Shown piece by piece: positions 1 to 12,693 of a stretch of 64,000 bases of DNA. The notes beneath the pieces were generated by a model. It worked only from the letters and a program-made list of their open reading frames with translations. It did not search any database and was not told where the DNA came from. The translations under genes were made by a program, and so were the position numbers. The stretch covers positions 35,435,160-35,499,159 of the forward strand of contig NC_134999.1 of the NCBI RefSeq assembly GCF_051020985.1, read 5' to 3'. The first letter of the stretch is position 1; each line of letters opens with the position of its first letter. This DNA comes from Nomia melanderi (taxonomy: Eukaryota > Arthropoda > Insecta > Hymenoptera > Halictidae).

Positions 1-3000
1 GGCACGTGTGCGCGAACGGAACGGAATTAGAGAAGTAATCCTGCTTGATCTTGATCACACCGATAGTAGTAGCCCGGAACGGGACGGCGGACGGAGTCGA
101 AACGCGAAAACGAATATGATGACGGAGACGGAGACGGAGACGAAGACTATATATCGATAGGAAAGACCCGAGTGCGGATCGGAGCGTGCGCGGCTCCGAG
201 CGTTCGCCAGATAATTGCTGGTTGCCGACCGTGTCGCCTCGGTTTTAATAACCGAGTGGACAAGGAACTGACGAAGAAGGGAGGAGGCTGAATGCCCTGC
301 CGGTTCCTCTATGGAGGAGGGGATAGACCCCAGTGAATCCTGTCGACTGGTGCGCATGCGTCCTCCCCTCCATCGGCTCATAAATCAACCCTGCGTTCCG
401 AGGATAGAGGATAGAGGATCGAGGCTACGCACCTTTTGTGGTCGTCCCTGGGGGCTGCCTCATGCCATCGAGGAAAGCCTTCGTCAATTCTACGGTACTG
501 CTCTCCCGAGAGCATCCACGGTTTTTACAAATGGCCATCTTTTACGAGCGGCGCGTACGATTGTTCCTTTCTTTAATCGGGATCGAGCGAGACCGCCGCG
601 CGTGCTTTCAACCCTATTACCAACTTTCCATCGGCGTCTATCGTTTCTCCGGCGACCTCTTCACCTTTTCGGAAACGAGGTTTTTCGGTAGGAGCCAAAG
701 GGTTTTTTTCGGTCGACTCCGTATACACCGATGAGATTCGAATAGATTGGGGATCGAATCGAGGAGCGCATTAAACGAAATAGTATCCCGGGGATACTCC
801 GAGCGTCGAGCTATATAATATCGAACTAAAATTGAATGGTTCTCGTGGAGATTAAAAGAATTGTAACAAACGCACTCACGGCTCGAAGGTTCGACGGTGA
901 GGGAGAGGGGGGAGGGGAGCGTTAGGCTCCGCTTCGATTTCTCGTCAGGATTCGTTTTCCTTAATTGCCGTGCGCCCTTCTCGTTTTGCTTCGTCAAGAA
1001 ACGATCCGGCGGATGCGTAACGACAGGATGTTTGTTGAATTTGCCCGAAATTTCGCCGCGACGCGAAAACTTTTTTGCGTGTCGCGCCGTTCGAACGGCG
1101 ATCGACCGCCGAGCAGAATCATCGTTTCACGATTCGACCGCCCAAGATTCGAGACGCCGGTCGACCCGGTAGGCAATAATTATCGGTAGAAACGTCGTAA
1201 CCTGCAGGAGGAATAAGCTTAATCGTTCGGGTTTAATTGGTGGATAAGACATTCGAGTTTAATTAGCGGTCCTGGGAGCCCGTGACGGCCCACTTCGAAT
1301 CGCGGACGCTAGGCGTCCGCGCTCCCCGTCTATTCGCGCCGGCATAATTACACGATAACGAATTGTGGGAGTTACGTTTTGCCTTGCGTGAAACAATTAC
1401 GGCTAATGCACTCGAAAAAGTCATCCACCCTTTCTAACGTTGCACCCGTCGCTCTCGGGCGGCTCCTCGTCTCGCCGACAATTGAAACTCACAGCGTCGA
1501 GGACCGTGGACGTCTTGCGAGAGGATCCCTCGCGCGAGTCGGGAGAGAGGAGAAAAAAAGACGTCGATGAATCCGGTGAATGCGGAAGCTAAACGATGCC
1601 CGGAACCCGGCGGAAGGCGTCGACGCCGAATTTTCACGGTGTTTAGAGGTCTTTTCATCGGTAACAGGAGGCGGGCGGAATTTGCAAAGACGTATCAAAG
1701 CGTGGAAAGGCCCGCGACGGTCGGCCCGGTACACGGAAGCACGTGATAACGGGCACCGGCTTCCCAAGGTTCTCGGTACGCTTTATGCCGTACGTCGCGC
1801 CGTAAATTCATAAAAGAGACTCCTGGTCCACCGCGCTGCATGGGAGAGCAGTTACAATGCGTCCGGCCGAGTCGGGACCGAGAAGTTCGCAGCCTCCACA
1901 AAGTCTCGGTTTATGGTGGCTGTAAAGCGATCATTGGCAGGACGAGGTGACGACACTTTCGTGCTACCGATCCGTACCAGATAGGCACCATTATTGCGCC
2001 TCGCTGTGCGCACAATGAAACGCTGGCAGCACTGCAGACAGGTACGCGAGGAAAACGCCGGTGCAGCGGACGAATCCTTGCACTTGGCGTGAAGGATCGT
2101 TTTTCCGATTATCCCGATCGATACCTTAATCGCTGCAACGCAGACAGGAACACGCTGCTATCGCGAGATCTCTGTTTGAGTCTCGATAACGTCTGAGTCG
2201 TTACAAAAATCTTAGAAATCGGTAACGACATGCCACAGTCAGCAACCTTGTCTTTTAAAACATTTGAAAAATGCAAGATTTGATCTAGTAAACTACGCTC
2301 GCGACACATCGCCATCAGCCGTTCGCCAAAGAAAGGTGGCGACGGGAATGTTAGAATTCCGCCAGAAATCGGTTAGGTGAGCGGCGATGAAAAGAGGGTC
2401 GCGCCTCGTTACGCGTCGCGGCCGGATTGCGATTCGTGGAAGCGAGTTTCCCAAGTGCAGCGAGCGATGCGGTAACGCTGACGAAACAGATTAGTTTCCC
2501 AAAAGAAGACTCTCTCCGTCTGGACCGATGCGAAACCCTTCCCGGAACTTTATCTCGTCGTTCCCGAACGCACGAGCGGATTATCTGTTCGATTAACGAG
2601 GATCGTCCTTATCTACCGGAAGCTGCGACGAGGGTCAGGAGTACCCGGAACGCGAAAATAACAAGCGTTATCGCGACGTCCACAGTCCCAGAACTGTTGC
2701 TCGTCGTTCTCCAGATTTCCAGAGAGGCGACGCGATAACCAAGGCGAGTTCCAGCGACGACGTACGCATCGGCGATTCGTCGCTCGCATACCGGATGGAG
2801 ATTATCAAGTTCCGGTGCTCGGGAAATATCATCCAGCGTCACGTGCGCGTACAGTGGACCGAGAGAGAGAGGCGACGCGGGAAGAAGCGAGTCCGTCAGA
2901 AGGCTGGACCATCGATCTTCCGGGATGTTTTCCGACGACCACAAGCAGACTCTCTCAGGGGACTCGTCGTTGTTTGTCAGATTCATCGAAAGCGCCGCAG

Positions 3001-4183
3001 CGGTGGCAGCGGGAACACCATGGAAATTGGACGTCGCTGGGTGACACATGTCCGAACGAGTGCCGGTAGCTCTGCTGCAACAGCGTCGTCGTAAATCTTG
3101 CGACGGAGTCTCGCGGCGCAAGGGCGAAAGGGTGGGGGCACGCCCAGAGCAACCCTTCGCTTTCCTCTCCTCGAGGCAGCCATTGTCCCCTAATAAGCCG
3201 CTTAGCGTCTCGGCCAGGGGTAAATTGCTCCACCGGTAAACACTACTCTCACGCGGCATCCTCCGAGAAATCGAACATTTTTCCGGAAACTGCAGCCTCG
3301 GCCATTGTACTCCGTGCTCGCGACACGCAATCTCCCGTTGCTCGCTGATATAGAAACATCTGTAACAGGACCGATCATTCCACCACGTTGCTACGAGAGT
3401 CCGGTCAAGATCGCTCATCGTTCAGGAAAAGTCGTTCGTTCGCCCTGTCGTCGATCGGCTAAGGGAAAAAACGATGAACTTCGGTCCGTGGTGTGTCCAA
3501 TCGGTAAACGTAGGAGGGGGTGAAAGAAGGGATGAAGTGCGCTTTGTGCCCGCTGCGAAAGACGCGGAGTTTTCTGGAGACATTCAGGAGCGGCGGACCG
3601 ATGCAAATCGGACGGACGCAGGTCAGATCGTCTCGGGCTGTCCGCAAATAAGAAATCGAGGGTCCCCGATCGGCCCTGTTCCCGGGCGAATCCCGCGAGA
3701 ACGGCGAGGCCCGGCTACACTTAAAACCCGTTACCGAAATTAGACGGCGACTCCCACCTTTCGGTGTCTTCGAGTTACCCGATCGCGTTAGAGATCGGGC
3801 GCGTACCGGTGGTGCGAGCCGGGCTAACGGCCAGCGGCGGTTATTTTATAGAAAGTGGACACGAGAAGTCTCGTAACATATTTCTTTCGGGCTATAACAG
3901 TCTTTCGGCGCTCTTTTGTGGAAGACCGTTGGTCCGTGCGCGCATAAACATGAGCTATCGCCCACGAGAACTAATATTCCCGAATAGGGAACGCTTTCCT
4001 AGAGTTTATCGTAACTCACCGACTTTTATAGGTTGCTGGAAATCGGTGCTCGCGGGTCCCTTTAAAATCGTCACGCTATTTTAACCAGCCCGACGAGCCA
4101 GAAATTAACCGGCCGGACGGTGTTTATTAACATTCGTGACACCCCCACCGAACGTTCGACGTCTCTCTCCGCGTCTGCCCCCT

Positions 4184-4197
4184 CCCCCCCCCCCCCA
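4184..4197 (+). repeat. Poly-C tract
   Basis: A run of C with one T interruption at its left; length may be unreliable. Confidence 0.85.
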
Positions 4198-5413
4198 CTT
4201 TTTCCACGATTTCCTACGGATCGGCTCGAGCGGCCGGTGCGCCGGACGATGACTCGATGGTATTTCCCCGGATGATAATGGCCTGTTCGCCGGGACGTCA
4301 TTAAGAGTCGAATCTTTTCATCCCCGCTACCCGGGTCAATTTTATACGCGATTTACCTGGTCGAAGGGAGCATCGCTCGGGATCGGCAGGTCACTAGTCT
4401 TGACGGGTTTCTAACTTATGCTCGGATCTGGAAGAAAACGCAAGAGCGGAGACGTTCGGAGGGAGGGCGAAGCAGGAGGAGAAGAAGAAGAAAAAAAGAT
4501 AGACGTGGAAGGAGCGCGGTGAAACCGGGCGAGGAGCAGAGGGAAGAAGAGAGGGCCACGTTCCTCGACAATGGATCCGACAATGGGTCTAGTCTTCGGA
4601 GCTAATGGAGCGAGACTTTGCAGTTTTCACACGATGATCGGCGTAACGCGGTCGTTCACGACTCCGCTGTGAGGAAAGAAAGCCCATTTGGGGCCGATCG
4701 GATCGCGCACCCTGCCACGGAAACAAGATTAGTCGGATCTCCGTCCTCCTAACTCGTACGTCGTTGCTAATCGGGTTAGGATTACGAGGGCGTAAACAAG
4801 AGATTACACCGTTTACTTAAAGATCGATGCCTATTTACTGCGTAAACAAACCAGCAGTCGACGCGTATTCCGGAGGTGTCCGGTTACCCGATCGTCTTAG
4901 CATTGAGAAATGACTCGAAATTCGCGGTGTACGTAGAAGGTAACGTAACATTTCACCGGTCGTCCTTCATTTTCATTTTCCGACTAAGCGTTCGGTTCTC
5001 GGAAGGTTAATAGCGATAATAGGTTCTATTCGTAGCCCGTGGTCCCTATCTAGTTCATTCTAATAAGGTTCCACCGTCCCGATTAGCGGGGCAGGTTCGT
5101 CGTTCCGGGCCTGGTTCGGGTTTAAACAAATGGACACGACGGCGGACTGCGCGCTGCGTCATTAATCACTCCAGCCCGAAGAAAGAACGGTCTTTGCCGG
5201 CGTATAGGAAGGCTGCCGCGTGGTCGCGTTCGACGTTCATTCGTTACGCGTCGTTTAGAAAAGACCGGTGAACCGGTGCCCCGTTGATAATCGATAACGT
5301 CGGGTTACGGAGCTCTGTTGGTTTAACGTTAAAAACGTATATCTCGCGTTGGACCACGAATTAACGAGCCCCGAGGCGCGAGAACAAGGTAGAAGCATCG
5401 AACCGTCGATGCT

Positions 5414-5435
5414 AGCAGCAGCAGCAGCAGCAGCA
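5414..5435 (+). repeat. (AGC)n trinucleotide repeat
   Basis: About seven AGC units; no surrounding coding evidence. Confidence 0.9.
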
Positions 5436-6889
5436 TGTACCTGCTCTAAAACGTCCGACCCAAAATCCATAAATTTGTGCTCGGTCGTTCGAACGCAAAG
5501 ATCGAGCCGAAGGGGTCCTGCCGCCAATTCCATTCGGACGGAATGACACCCTCGTCACAATACGACCTGTTGCGTCCTAGGCGAGGAAAGAGGAGAAAAG
5601 GAAAAAAAGCAAAGGAAAAGAACCAGGACCGGGGGGTAAAGTTAAGGCACCGTGGAAGCCGTGAGAATATCCGCCGTTCAAAGGGAACCGTCACAATGTA
5701 CGCTCGCTTCATTACGTACACCGATATTCCCAGTTCAATCCTGCCGAATCGTTCGCTAATGTTTGACCAACCGATCCCCGTCGCGCTGGGTTCCTAGGTA
5801 AACGGCTTAAATTTTAATGAGAATCATTCCCGGTAAACGGGGATAATTAGATCAGGCCATTTACGATCAACGGGTTACATTGAAACCTCACGGCATTATC
5901 CTGGATCGGCCTAGGGCCTGGGCCAAATATTATGACGCTGCGTTTTACGATAGGTCAGGTAGAACGTCGAGGTACCGGAATATGTCCGAGATTCTATTCA
6001 ATCGATCGACCAGTTCTGTTCGACATAAGAGAAGGATTAACGACTAATCCGGTTGACGATTGTCTTACGAACAATCGCACGACCTTCTTTCGTCTTATAG
6101 CGATCCGGGGGTAAAGTCTAGCGAAGGAATATACCCCCGAGGAAAGTCGAATAGAAAGGGAAAATATAAATCGACGCACCGCTGCTCTCTCCGTCGGTTT
6201 CAACGATCGATTTTAATTAACGGACGGCGGAGGTAATGGCTTCGCTATTGTCTCAATCGGTGCCGGTCGAACGCTTTTGTTGCGAGGGTGTGCGGTCCCG
6301 GCGACGATATAGACCGAAAGAGGATCACCGAAAGCGAAAAACGAAGAAGAGGAAGAGGGAATTCTGGACCACGGCTGGGCCGAATATATGATTTGTGTGC
6401 CAACCTCCCGAGAACGAATCAGAAGAAACCCAAACGACCGCGGACGGCCGGACTGATCAAACAGTCCTGCACATCCGTGTATATCCCATGTCAAGTCAAC
6501 GAGGAATTAAAATGGATAATTGCTTCCTTCCAGAACTCTCGCCGGGTTCCCACTGGTGGTTCCAGGTAGGGTCGTAAAAGGGCTTTGATATAAAATTAAC
6601 GACTTCGCGGATATCTTTTGGCCCGCTAGACAATTTTTTCCCCCGGAGTTTTATAAATGATGCACCGAAAAAAAGTTTCTCTGATATTATTACCATTTTT
6701 TCTCGCTCGTAATTCGAGGGAGAGGGACGGGACGGAGGCCGCTGGTGAACGCGAATAAACGCTACGAATGATCGGTATTACGAATTTATCGAGAGGGGGA
6801 AGGGAACGGCGTGTCCGCGTTTAAAGAGAAGAATTAAACGATCCGCAGATCAAAGGAGGCCACCTTGTTCGTGTAACCGTGCTCCCGTG

Positions 6890-6923
<34 letters not shown>
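6890..6923 (+). repeat. (CCG)n trinucleotide repeat
   Basis: About eleven perfect units, giving a spurious poly-Ala frame. Confidence 0.95.
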
Positions 6924-8717
6924 ATTATTCTTCTTTTTTAGGGGAAAAGTCGGCGCGTTTTGTCGCAGTTAAAGTCAACGCCGCCCTCCGCGCCGGAGTT
7001 TTTCTCGGAAGGGAAATATCCTCGGATACGGAGTGCCCCGTGGTGTATTGTGTGGTTTTATCTTTCAACAGACTCGTTTGTTCAACCAGTATCCAGCGGT
7101 GCACCCGATACAGTGTCAAAGAACGCCGATACTCTGGACAAGTGTCACCGTAACTGGTTCCGGTCGCCGTAATCTCCGTCGTTTTAATTCCCTGACACTT
7201 TAATCGTTCCTCGTCTCGCGCCATTAACCAACGAATATCATATCCAATCGCAAAAACTCCATCGAGATCGTTGACGAATCAGTTTACGCACTCGACTCCT
7301 CCGTTCTGATGGGAGATTGACACCGGCGCGTTCGAGGATCACCTCCCGCGGAGAGGACTAAAAACGTCGGCGGCTTAGAAGCATAAAGACCCCTACGAAC
7401 CTCAAAGTCATTCCGACCGTAGCACCCGGCAGATCTATCGACGGAAACTTCTGTCAACCCGGCTCGTTTAACGTCGTACAGTCAACTCTCCGCCGAGACT
7501 TTCCTCGTGGTTCGAACGTACACGCTACGATAGCTCGCGTGTACGAGCGTGTACAAAAAATTCCAACGAAACGGGGTCCAACGTTCCGAGCAGCGGAGGA
7601 TACAGTAGCTTACGATCGATCGAAAGGGTGTCTGGTCGGAGCGAACCGGTGCGTAAAGAAAGAACGATGGCCGGACCATTCGGAGGACCTGCAGAATAAA
7701 CGTAGAATCGGGGAAATTGGATTTCGTTGTAAATTACGGATAAGCCTCGGCCGATGCGACTCCGTACCCCTTTCGAGCGTTCCTCTACACCCTCGCGTGG
7801 CCATAAATTATCGTCGGAGTTCGTGCCCGTCGAGTCCTCGTACTCGTTCAATGGGGATTATGTCGTCAAGAGCCCAGGACGCACCCAGGTGTACCTGAAC
7901 ATTGAGCTTCGTTCGGAAGTGGGAGGTCTCGTGAGGAAGTCGCCGGCCATGCCGCCACGGCACGATATCCGTGGACATTATTGTTGACTTGTATTTACAA
8001 GATAATTCGCTTTTACACGGAGATTACGGATGTATGATTGTTTTATTGCCGTTTCCGCGCTGCGCGCGGTACCTTCGTCAGGTATAGCCACGTCTCGGCC
8101 AGAGGGAACAGTTGTCCGCCTTTCACGGGGCGAACGTTCGCCGATTGTCACGGGACAAGGGCTGGTTTAAAACTTAGAACGAACTGCGGTTGCAAACAAA
8201 AAGGTCCTAGCGGTTTTTCATCGGAATCGCTGCTCGGATGCCGGAGGACCTATTCAACCCCGTCACGGCTCCCTAAATGAACATCTTTGTAGTATCACTG
8301 CTTGCGACAGACTTTCAAATTTTCACGGAGATTAGAGAGCGTGATTGTTTTATGATACTCTCGTGGGCTGACCTTTGTGCGAATTCGGTCTACGGTCGAG
8401 GAGCCCGGCACTTTCCGAAAATACAGGGATCGTTTATATAATAAGTATACCTACGAGAAGTACTCTTTTTCTGCAGTTACAGCGAATTGATCGATGATCG
8501 CTTATTGTTTCCTCGTCTCTGCGTTCACGCTATTCAGAGTACTGACTGTTTCCTTAGTTATTTAATATTCGTAAAACACCGACGAATGAGTATTAGCATA
8601 GTTTCATAAAAACATTGGTAAACATGTAGGTACACAATTTGTTAGTTTTAACTCACTAATATAAAATTGCGACAGGAAAAATCACTTTTCGTTGGAAGAT
8701 AACAGTTTTAACACTAA

Positions 8718-8829
8718 GCGCCATCCGTGGCAGAATGCTGAAACTGGTAGCCAATCGTTACTGATGACAGCGACCGTTCGAAATGACTGTAGGCGCCATC
8801 CGTGGCAGAATGCTCAAATTGGTAGCCAA
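8718..8829 (+). repeat. Direct repeat of a 37-bp unit
   Basis: Copies at 8718-8754 and 8793-8829 share gcgccatccgtggcagaatg and differ at two positions, 75 bp apart start to start. Confidence 0.9.
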
Positions 8830-9099
8830 ATGGTACCGACGAGACAGTGCACCAGGAGTAACCGTGTCGCCATCTATAACTGAAACGCTAAAACTACTGA
8901 CAACATATTACCAGTATAAAAGTTAACCCACAGTTTACTAGAAATCTGCAATATTTCACAATGAGATGTAAACGACGTTCAACACTACAAACGAAAAAAT
9001 GTATGTGAATTAAAAATCATAGATATTTTATTTCAATATGTCGCATTTCGATACATTGTACGAAGCAGTGTTATACATAAGATTATAATTTTGCTATAT

Positions 9100-9337
9100 C
9101 AAATCTAGTGGTGACTCTCAATCGCCATTTGATTTGACCCAACCAAATTATATAATTTAAAATTCAATATTAAATTTTCTATAATCTACCAACACATGGA
9201 ACATCGAAACAAACTGGTTCTGTCACTTAATTTACGCAAGGTATTGTTGTATATTAATTGTAAAAAATACCATTGACATTTCATCAGGAAATAAGGAATA
9301 TTTGTTGCGAAAAATATTCTTGAGTGCAAGGGGTTAA
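9100..9337. mobile_element. Family A TTAA element, left end lost
   Basis: Shares the body tcgccatttgatttgacc and an AT-rich core with 10003-10242 and ends in gagtgcaaggggTTAA. The left terminal repeat is not recognisable. Confidence 0.65.
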
Positions 9338-9682
9338 TAACATCTGACTACCAGGTTCAACGTTCTACCACAGATGGTAAAATTAACATAAAATTCAATA
9401 TTCTTGCTCTTGTTTACGCAACGTACACATGAAAATCAAGAACTCTCCTAGTTTGCTCTTCCCATTTATAATCTGCACAATTAACTATTTGGGCAAGGGA
9501 AGACACCGCTCGGTGCAGTTTTATGGTTCACTTTCGACCTTTGTTACTGACCCAGTTGTGGGACAAAGACGACCAATAACAAGGACGTCCGAAAACGAGC
9601 CGCCATTACAAACGAATCCAGCGCAGCGAGTGGACGTCACCCTTCCCCTGTGCACTTTGACATCATGCCAAAGGCACTGACA

Positions 9683-9960
9683 TGGAGACGAATAGTAGAT
9701 ATATGGGAGAGTGAAGGATAGAGATAGTAGTGTTGGTGATACCATCTAGTGAACACCATCTGTGCTATTTGGATAGGTGTTTGAGTAGTCTTTGGATAGG
9801 TGACGCCACCAAACTTTGAGAAGGAAAGACAAGGATAGATGTATGGGAGTGGCAAGGATAGAGATAGTGTATTTGGTGGCGCCATTTAGTAGAGACAATA
9901 TGGTACTATTTGGCTAAAAGTTTGAGCGGTCTTTCACTATGTGGCGCCACCAATCTTGGG
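9683..9960 (+). repeat. Two tandem copies of a ~130-bp element
   Basis: Copies 9683-9822 and 9826-9960 share a tatgggag..ggatagagatagt block, a ..ccat.tag core and a final cgccaccaa. An inverted copy lies at 10687-10815. Confidence 0.85.
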
Positions 9961-10002
9961 TAAGGAAGTGGGATTTTTAAAAAATATTCAAGACTGTGGT
10001 AT

Positions 10003-10242
10003 TAACCCTTAGCACTCGAGAGCCGTCCTTCAGTCGCCATTTGATTTGACCGAACGAAATGATAAAACTAAAAATTCAATATTAAATTTTCTATAATGTA
10101 TCAACACATGGAACATCGAAATGAAATAGTTGTCACTTAATTCATGCGAGGTATTTTTTTATGGTAGTGAAAGTGTCATTGATATTTCATCAGAAAATAA
10201 TGAATATTTGTTGAGAAAAGTATTCTCGAGGGCAAGGTGTTT
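10003..10242. mobile_element. Family A TTAA element
   Basis: Begins TTAACCCTTAGCACTCGAG and ends ctcgagggcaaggtgttta, so the right TTAA is decayed. About 240 bp, AT-rich core, no coding capacity; abuts the family B copy. Confidence 0.8.
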
Positions 10243-10448
10243 AGCACTCCAGGTGGTTTTGTAATCTATCAGCAACTGCAACTAATTTTTATACTGCTAT
10301 AACATTTCTTAGATCGTTCATTTTCCTTAGTACAAAATTTACACGTGTGGAAAATCTAATAATTTTAGGGTAATTTCTTTAAGATTCACTAAAATATTTA
10401 GTATTATAACTGGTGCAATATTGGAGCCTACAGAGTTCAAAGGGTTAA
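10240..10448 (-). mobile_element. Family B TTAA element, reverse orientation
   Basis: Ends in cctacagagttcaaaggg+TTAA, the complement of the family B start TTAACCCTTTGAACTCTG, and shares the ttttgtaatctatcagcaac end. Confidence 0.8.
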
Positions 10449-10686
10449 TGAGATATTTCTTAAATATTTGACAATGAACAATTCATTACAATACTTAGAT
10501 TTATTATATGAAGAAAACATGTAACTGTTTCGAACTCTGGAGAATGAAATAAGATTCTAGAGTGAATATTTCTTCTGTTCCTGCTTCGTGCCCTCTCGAG
10601 GAAACCTCCGTTGACCCCTGGACAAAACTATCTTTATCCTTCGCTGGTGTACACCAATTTCTTCAATTAAAAACAAACCCCGGATC

Positions 10687-10815
10687 GGTGGCGCCTCATA
10701 TCGCGAAACGGCTTCAACTTCTAACCAAATAGTATCACATTGTCTGCACCAAATGGCGCCACCAAATCAACTACCTCTATCCTTCTCACCCCCATGCATC
10801 TACTATTCGCCTCTC
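10687..10815 (-). repeat. Inverted copy of the ~130-bp element at 9826-9960
   Basis: Its reverse complement aligns along its length with 9826-9960, including the palindromic ggtggcgcca and the final cgccacc. Confidence 0.85.
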
Positions 10816-10838
10816 ACCTTAATGTCATCGATATGTCG

Positions 10839-11058
10839 TTAACATGTTCCGTGCCACGGAAATTTCGGTCATATTTTGCTTATGAACTGTATTGATTTTT
10901 TCAATAAAATATTAAGTTATATTCAAGTTTCCTTTTAATTTTATATATTTTGATATCGTTTCTTTATGTTCTATTCTTAACCATGTGTCCCTTAAAAATA
11001 TTTTGTTACAAAAATTAACGTGTACCACATGTGGTACACATGGCACTGAACGTGTTAA
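10839..11058 (-). mobile_element. Family D TTAA element
   Basis: 220 bp, TTAACATGTTCCGTGCCACG to tggcactgaacgtgTTAA. It carries the perfect palindrome GTGTACCACATGTGGTACAC near its right end. The second copy, 15396-15632, is in the opposite orientation. Confidence 0.85.
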
Positions 11059-11280
11059 CCTTTTGCGCTCTGCAGCCTCTACTACGACACCACTTATATT
11101 ATTAAACATTCAAACGATCAAAAGTGAAGAAACTACCCTATGATTATTACATTTGCTACACACGCAAATCTTTTCCTAAGGACAAACAAAAAATCTACGA
11201 AATGTTATATTTTTTCATATTGATCACGACTAAGAATGTCTTGGAGTTGCTAGATTAGAAAATCAGTTGCTAAGGGTTAA
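11055..11280 (+). mobile_element. Family B TTAA element sharing TTAA with the family D copy
   Basis: Starts TTAACCTTTTGCGCTCTG at the same TTAA that ends the family D element, ends gctaagggTTAA, and contains the family B block gaaactaccct. Confidence 0.8.
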
Positions 11281-11507
11281 AAGTGCTCCCTGGCAAGGGA
11301 TGACGTTCGCTCGGTCTGATTATTATGGTAGGTAATTTTTGACTCATCCTTGTCATTACCCGTCTGCTTTTCTTCGCCCACGCCTCGACCAGTAACAAAG
11401 ACACACCGAAACAGAACCACCATAACAATCTATCCGAGCGTGTGGACGTCTTCAAGCCAGTTAGCCGATCGTGCGGTTTCCAGATGGTAACAGGCGAATC
11501 GGAGTCA

Positions 11508-11711
11508 TTAACCCCTTGGCGTACTATTTACTTTCGCCACTAAGCTCATGTACCATTTCACTATCGACAAGTGGAAATTTCATTTGAGGATAATACAATG
11601 ATAACAGCAAAACAGTTTGCTTTGATCCGTGGGTAATAACATCGATTGTCGTTAAATTAGTCTAGAAATCTCCATCGCGAGTCTCACTGTTATTCTACTG
11701 CAAGGGGTTAA
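11508..11711 (-). mobile_element. Family C TTAA element
   Basis: TTAACCCCTTGGCGTACTAT to ctgcaaggggTTAA; 204 bp. Reverse complement resembles 15637-15883, with the gagtctcac block. Confidence 0.8.
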
Positions 11712-12356
11712 AATTGACCACTCGCCATGAATCATCAAACGCAATTAAACTAATCTTCCACTTTCTAATACACTACCTACAAAAATAGAAAGTTCCAGTT
11801 ACACGTTGTGAGACAAAGACTCATAAACATCAGAGTTCCAACAGGAAACTCGCAGCGCGAGGAAGATACACGGCTAGATAAGAATCGCCGCATAACGAAG
11901 AGGCGAGGATCGGTTCAGAGTCGCTCCATGGAACAAATGAATCATCCTCGGGGTAGGGGTAACCTCCGGCGAATGGAGTCGTTCGAAAATCCCGTATCTC
12001 CGCGGCGCGATAACGGCGAGACCGTTGGATTATTTTGAATGTGGCGCTTTCGGTTACCCCACTTTGTTGTTCCGTACGTGGCTACGCAGCCGCGCGTACG
12101 GACAGAGAGAGCATATAGGGGATCCCCTTCTTGAAACGCCAGTAATCGTGTCTAGCCTTGCCACGAACCAACACGACCGGAGGTGTCTCCTATCCTCGTG
12201 CCGGTGTACTACACGGCGAATTCTCGCGCTATTTCACCTGCTGCCCGCGGTAGATTCTTTCACTGGGAGCCCGACGCGGTTCATCCTCCAGTGATCCGGA
12301 GAGACGCAAAAAAAAAAATAACAGCTCAGAGAGGGAAGAGAGAAACGGCCACGCAG

Positions 12357-12440
12357 TAACGGTCCGATTCGTTAGATCGTCAGAGAAACGGAGCCGGTGG
12401 CCAGAAAAGAGGTTCATGTGTTACGAGAACGCTTGGCGAA
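12357..12440 (+). other. Pdk: Pdk 5' leader just upstream of the start
   Basis: An in-frame TAA at 12357-12359 closes the Pdk reading frame upstream of ATG 12441 with no other in-frame ATG between, which fixes the start. The context gcgaaATGa has a purine at -3. An out-of-frame ATG lies at 12416 with poor context. I could not place the transcription start. Confidence 0.7.
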
Positions 12441-12543
12441 ATGAAGCTCACGCCGAAGTGTCTAGGGAACATCACCAAGATGCTGGACTTTTACTCGCAG
12501 TTCAACCCCTCGCCGCTTTCGATAAAACAGTTCATCGATTTCG
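12441..12543 (+). CDS. Pdk: Pdk coding exon 1
   Basis: Encodes residues 1-34 plus the first base of G35. It ends at a good donor, GTGAGTG, and the split codon g|ga is completed by exon 2. The N-terminus is short and basic, as in other PDKs, followed by the conserved PSPLSIKQ motif. Confidence 0.95.
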
Positions 12544-12597
12544 GTGAGTGAGAGCGAGTGCGAGTGTGACGGAGAAAGTACGAGAGAGAGAGAGAGA

Positions 12598-12693
<96 letters not shown>

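Larger units (their letters stand above)
1..8500. other. CpG-rich, mostly unique non-coding sequence
   Basis: I recognise no exon. Frames of up to 269 codons show no family motif and no compatible splice pattern. Simple repeats are listed separately. It may hold Pdk regulatory sequence or belong to a neighbouring gene's intron. Confidence 0.6.

Noticed and set aside
2609..3418. 269-codon frame, minus strand
   Set aside because: No recognisable motif, low-complexity Arg/Ser-rich residues, no neighbouring exon pattern.
12110..12120. TATA-like catatag as a Pdk promoter
   Set aside because: Weak match without an initiator or other evidence; too common to report as a site.
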